NCBI RefSeq assembly: GCF_036203305.1
Contig: NZ_CP108131.1
Location: 2,666,001-2,730,000, forward strand
Origin: Streptomyces sp. NBC_00190
GTDB lineage: Bacteria; Actinomycetota; Actinomycetes; Streptomycetales; Streptomycetaceae
Reading direction: 5' to 3'
Length of the DNA: 64,000 nt
The translations under genes and the position numbers were made by a program. The notes below the pieces were generated by a model that worked only from the letters and a program-made list of their open reading frames with translations, ran no database searches and was not told where the DNA came from. Of this stretch, positions 61,260-64,000 are shown piece by piece; the stretch's first letter is position 1; each line of letters starts with the position of its first letter.

Positions 61260-62918
61260 TCATCGGATGAAGCTCAGCCAGCTCTGGTCGCCGTCCTTGG
61301 AGCAGGTACCGCCCGGGGCGAACTTCGGGCAGCTCCCGTCCCGCTCCGTGATCGTGTGCGACACCCACGGCAGGATCCGGTAGGTGCCGTCCTTGGCCGG
61401 CATGTACCGGTCGGCCATCGAGGAGGAGACCGTACCGAGGAGCAGCAGGAGGGCGCACAGGGCCCCGATCACCGCTCCTTCGCGTCCCGGGAAGCCGGTA
61501 CGGGACGTGCCGTCGCCCTCTGCCGTACGCCGGGCGGCGGCCATCCGCTGCGAGACCAGGTGGGCGACGAGCGCGCACAGCAGCAGCCCGCAGTAGAGCA
61601 GCTGGTTGTTGGTCCGGGTGTACAGCTGGACGGTCTGCGTCTCGTACATATGCGCGGCGATGTACATCCGCATCACCCACGCGCTGATGAACATGGCGGC
61701 GACGGTGACCACCATCGGCCTGCGGATGCCCAGCCAGATCGCGGCACCGAGGCAGAGGAAGGTGACCAGGGCGAAGAGCCCGACCCCGCCGTACTCGCCC
61801 GGCGGCGGCCAGTCGCCCACCTTGCCGGGCATGTCCGTGCGCCACATCAGGTAGTAGGCCGGGTCGGTGAAGTTGTCGAAGCGGAAGTTGTAGTCCTTGG
61901 TGGTCTGCCCCTCGGTCAGCATGACCGCCAGGTAGCGCCCGGCGACCACGAGGAAGGCCCCCAGGGTGGCGCCGAGGAACGCCGCGCCCTTGAGGCGGCC
62001 GGTCCGCCACGGGAAGTACAGCAGCGCGGCGAACAGCACGCCCGCCGCGCTCCACAGGAACCAGCCCGAGTACGTGAGGAACAGCAGGCCGAGCAGTGCG
62101 CCGAAGCCGGCGCCCTTGAGCAGCAGGGGCCGCCAGCCGTCGGTCCCGCTGCGGCGCAGCGACACCACCATCGCCACGAGCACGGGCACCAGCAGGACGA
62201 GGACCGTCTGGCTGTACGGCTTGTACGCGTCGATCAGCGCGAAGGCCGGCGCCACGCCGAAGGCGAGCGCGCGGACCGGGCTGAGCAGCATGCGCCAGCA
62301 GAGGTAGACCAGCGGACCGAAGGCGGCGGCGCCGAGGATCTGGAGGTCCTTGAAGGCGTACGCGGTGTTGCCGCCGCGGAACCACTCGGCGTAGTAGCCG
62401 AGGGTGTAGAGGGGGGCCGGCGGGTAGACCGGCGAGCCCGAGGGCCGGCCGTTGGCGACCGCCTGGGCCCACTCGACGATGCGGCCGCTGTCGCCGTTGA
62501 GGCCGAACATCGGCCACGGCGTGCCGTGGAGTGCGACGACGGCGCCGGCCGCGACGAAGCCGCTGGCCAGACCCGCGATGGCGGCGGCGGCGATCCGGGC
62601 GGCCAGGTCGAAGTGGCGGCCCCGGCGCAGCCGCATCGCGAGCCCCACCGCGGCGATGAACAGCAGGCCGACCAGCGCGAACCGCAGCTGGATCGCGGCG
62701 AGGCCGCTGACCTGCGCGATCCGGTCCAGCGGGTTGAGCCTGAAGCCGCGGGCCAGCACCGGGAGGACGAGCGCCGCCGCGAAGGCGACGGCCGCTTCGA
62801 GGAGCAGGAGCGTGCCCCGGGAGCGCAGCGTGCCCGAGACCGCCGGTATCGGGCGGGCGGGCGCGGCCGGTCCGCCCGTGGGCAGCACGGACACCGGGCC
62901 CGCGGTACTGACTGTCAC
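61260..62918 (-). CDS. GT-C membrane glycosyltransferase, arabinofuranosyltransferase-like
   Basis: A 552-residue polytopic protein with 12-13 TM helices and a short exported C-terminal part containing two Cys (GSCPKFAPGGTCSKDG). The first large loop reads GLNGDSGRIVEWAQAVANG followed by YPPAPLYTLGYYAEW, comparable to the acidic loop of AftA-type galactan arabinofuranosyltransferases. Streptomyces lack arabinogalactan, so another wall or teichulosonic-type polymer is more likely. Function is inferred from architecture only. Start GTG 62918. Confidence 0.7.
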   Translation of the reverse strand: MTVSTAGPVSVLPTGGPAAPARPIPAVSGTLRSRGTLLLLEAAVAFAAALVLPVLARGFRLNPLDRIAQVSGLAAIQLRFALVGLLFIAAVGLAMRLRRGRHFDLAARIAAAAIAGLASGFVAAGAVVALHGTPWPMFGLNGDSGRIVEWAQAVANGRPSGSPVYPPAPLYTLGYYAEWFRGGNTAYAFKDLQILGAAAFGPLVYLCWRMLLSPVRALAFGVAPAFALIDAYKPYSQTVLVLLVPVLVAMVVSLRRSGTDGWRPLLLKGAGFGALLGLLFLTYSGWFLWSAAGVLFAALLYFPWRTGRLKGAAFLGATLGAFLVVAGRYLAVMLTEGQTTKDYNFRFDNFTDPAYYLMWRTDMPGKVGDWPPPGEYGGVGLFALVTFLCLGAAIWLGIRRPMVVTVAAMFISAWVMRMYIAAHMYETQTVQLYTRTNNQLLYCGLLLCALVAHLVSQRMAAARRTAEGDGTSRTGFPGREGAVIGALCALLLLLGTVSSSMADRYMPAKDGTYRILPWVSHTITERDGSCPKFAPGGTCSKDGDQSWLSFIR

Positions 62919-63132
62919 TGCTGTGTCCCTACTGCTGGTCGGTCCTCGGCCCGACGGCCGGTCGTTGCTGGGGCAAGCCTCTGCCCGGCTCCGGACGCCC
63001 GTGCCGAAGCTCCGGGCGGGGCGGACTCAAGGGCGGTGAGCGACAGCCTTGGCACTTGCCGCCATGCATACTACGGGCCCCGCCTGGGAACAGCGGGGCT
63101 CGGGAAGGGACCGCCGGCGGCCGGACCGGGGC

Positions 63133-63468
63133 CTACGCCGAATCCGGGAGAAGGTGCCTGGCGCCCCATTTCCCGAGGTCTTCCAGGGCCGCGTTCAGCT
63201 CCTCCCCCAGCGGGGTCAGGGAGTACTCGACGCGCGGCGGGACCTCGTCGTAGACCTCGCGGTGCACGATGCCGTCCGTCTCCAGCTCGCGCAGCTGGGC
63301 GGCGAGCACCTTCTCCGAGACGCCCGGGACGAGACGGCGCAGTTCACCGAAGCGCCGCGGGCGCTGCTCCAGCCCCCACAGGAGCGAGACCTTCCACTTT
63401 CCGTCGATCACGGACATCGCCGCGGCGATCCCGCAGTGCTCCGCACCGGGCCTCCGTGCCACCGCCAC
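63133..63468 (-). CDS. HxlR family transcriptional regulator
   Basis: A 111-residue winged-helix regulator: CGIAAAMSVIDGKWKVSLLW, RFGELRRLVPGVSEKVL, then LRELETDGIVHREVYDEVPP and RVEYSLTPLGEEL. The N-terminal Cys in EHCGI is the redox- or electrophile-sensing position in HxlR/HypR/YodB relatives. It is divergent from a dehydrogenase with a 12-bp palindrome between, so repression of that gene is likely. Confidence 0.92.
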   Translation of the reverse strand: MAVARRPGAEHCGIAAAMSVIDGKWKVSLLWGLEQRPRRFGELRRLVPGVSEKVLAAQLRELETDGIVHREVYDEVPPRVEYSLTPLGEELNAALEDLGKWGARHLLPDSA

Positions 63469-63518
63469 CGCACATCCTTCCCACCTGCTCGCTCACCTTG
63501 GGGTAACCACCCACTCCA

Positions 63519-63530
63519 AAGTGCGTACTT
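63519..63530. promoter_or_regulatory. Candidate HxlR operator
   Basis: AAGTGCGTACTT is an inverted repeat (AAGT/ACTT around GCGT), 51 bases from the HxlR start and 35 from the divergent gene. Confidence 0.45.
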
Positions 63531-63564
63531 GAGCGCCTCATGGCCTGCCAGCAGGCTAAACGCC

Positions 63565-64000
63565 ATGACTGACAACACACCGCAGATTTCGCCCGCCCCG
63601 TTCGTCCCCCTCACCCTGCTCGGCCTCGGCGACATGGGCACCGCCCTGGCCCGCACCTGGCTCGCCGCCGGGCATCCCCTCACCGTCTGGAACCGCACCG
63701 CCGCCAAGGCCGAGGCCCTGGCCGCCGAGGGGGCCGTCGTCGCCGCGAGCCCCGCCGAGGCAGTGGCCGCGAACCGGCTCGTCGTGGTCTGCCTGCTGGA
63801 CGACGCCTCCGTCGGCTCGGCCCTGGACGGCGCCGACCTGACCGGCAAGGACCTGGTCAACCTCACCACCGGCACCCCGGCCGAGGGCCGCGCACGGGCC
63901 TCCTGGGCCGAGGCGCGCGGGGCCCGGTTCGCGGACGGCGGGATCATGGCGACGCCGACGATGATCGGCGCCCCTGAGGCCGGGGGATATGTCTTCTACA
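63565..64000 (+). CDS. NAD(P)-dependent beta-hydroxyacid dehydrogenase / imine-reductase-like (partial)
   Basis: The first 145 codons of a gene cut by the window end. The Rossmann motif LLGLGDMGTALARTWLAAG is followed by TVWNRTAAKAEAL and VVVCLLDDASV, the 6-phosphogluconate dehydrogenase NAD-binding pattern. The segment LVNLTTGTPAEGR and then DGGIMATPTMIGAPEA fits the imine-reductase branch of the family (P-T-M-I-G). Divergent from HxlR. Confidence 0.85.
   Translation, partial: MTDNTPQISPAPFVPLTLLGLGDMGTALARTWLAAGHPLTVWNRTAAKAEALAAEGAVVAASPAEAVAANRLVVVCLLDDASVGSALDGADLTGKDLVNLTTGTPAEGRARASWAEARGARFADGGIMATPTMIGAPEAGGYVFY

Overview
The window is a high-G+C actinobacterial chromosome segment, almost certainly Streptomyces. 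The evidence is strong third-position G/C codon bias, frequent GTG and TTG starts preceded by GGAGG-like sites, DUF3145/DUF3052/DUF2277/DUF4383/DUF4429 proteins, an aceE-type pyruvate dehydrogenase E1, and the compact fasR-fabD-fabH-acpP-fabF fatty-acid cluster. Most of it looks like core chromosome. The one clearly foreign stretch lies at about 19.6-23.4 kb.

Layout. 0-6.2 kb: a secreted lysozyme-fold protein, a divergent thiolase/CYP125 pair (steroid side-chain type) with two KstR-like operators between them, and a two-gene envelope unit (GT87-PAP2 fusion and a small membrane protein). 6.6-13.5 kb: small enzymes, a DHA2 exporter with a C-terminal cytoplasmic domain, a peptidoglycan-binding protein, a HAD phosphatase and a GDT1-type Mn/Ca exporter behind a yybP-ykoY (Mn2+) riboswitch. 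14-19.4 kb: secreted HNH nuclease, PhoD-like phosphatase, DedA protein, a surface protein, and a small operon encoding a lipoprotein, a TRADD-N-associated two-TM protein and a DUF2277 protein.

19.57-23.41 kb: a 3.8-kb relic integrative element in tRNA-Val(UAC). A 59-bp imperfect repeat of the tRNA 3' half (from the anticodon loop through the terminator) bounds it. It carries an N-terminally truncated tyrosine integrase and a low-G+C cargo: a zinc-ribbon/three-TM protein divergent from a subtilisin-like protease with an intact triad, and a 42-codon ORF joined to the protease by an ATGA stop/start overlap. I regard this as the best candidate for an undescribed conflict or defence module.

23.5-36.6 kb: a coiled-coil protein and small membrane and zinc-ribbon proteins, then a large tellurite-type (Ter) stress region. 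This has four translationally coupled genes (HpcH/HpaI lyase, PRTase-TRSP fused to StiP, HAD phosphatase, O-methyltransferase), three TerD proteins, a TerA-like protein, a TerC/DUF475 membrane protein, an AhpE-like peroxiredoxin and a DUF3052 protein. 36.8-49 kb: aceE with a possible leader ORF, a K+ channel, an MFS/TetR pair, an AKR/MerR pair and assorted hydrolases. 49-54 kb: the essential type II fatty-acid cluster and its regulator. 54.7-64 kb: a GDSL lipoprotein, a GH3 glucosidase divergent from TetR, a nitrilase whose frame runs into its convergent neighbour, two polytopic envelope glycosyltransferase-like proteins, and an HxlR/dehydrogenase pair cut by the window end.

All calls come from reading sequence and translations by eye. 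No database search or folding was run.
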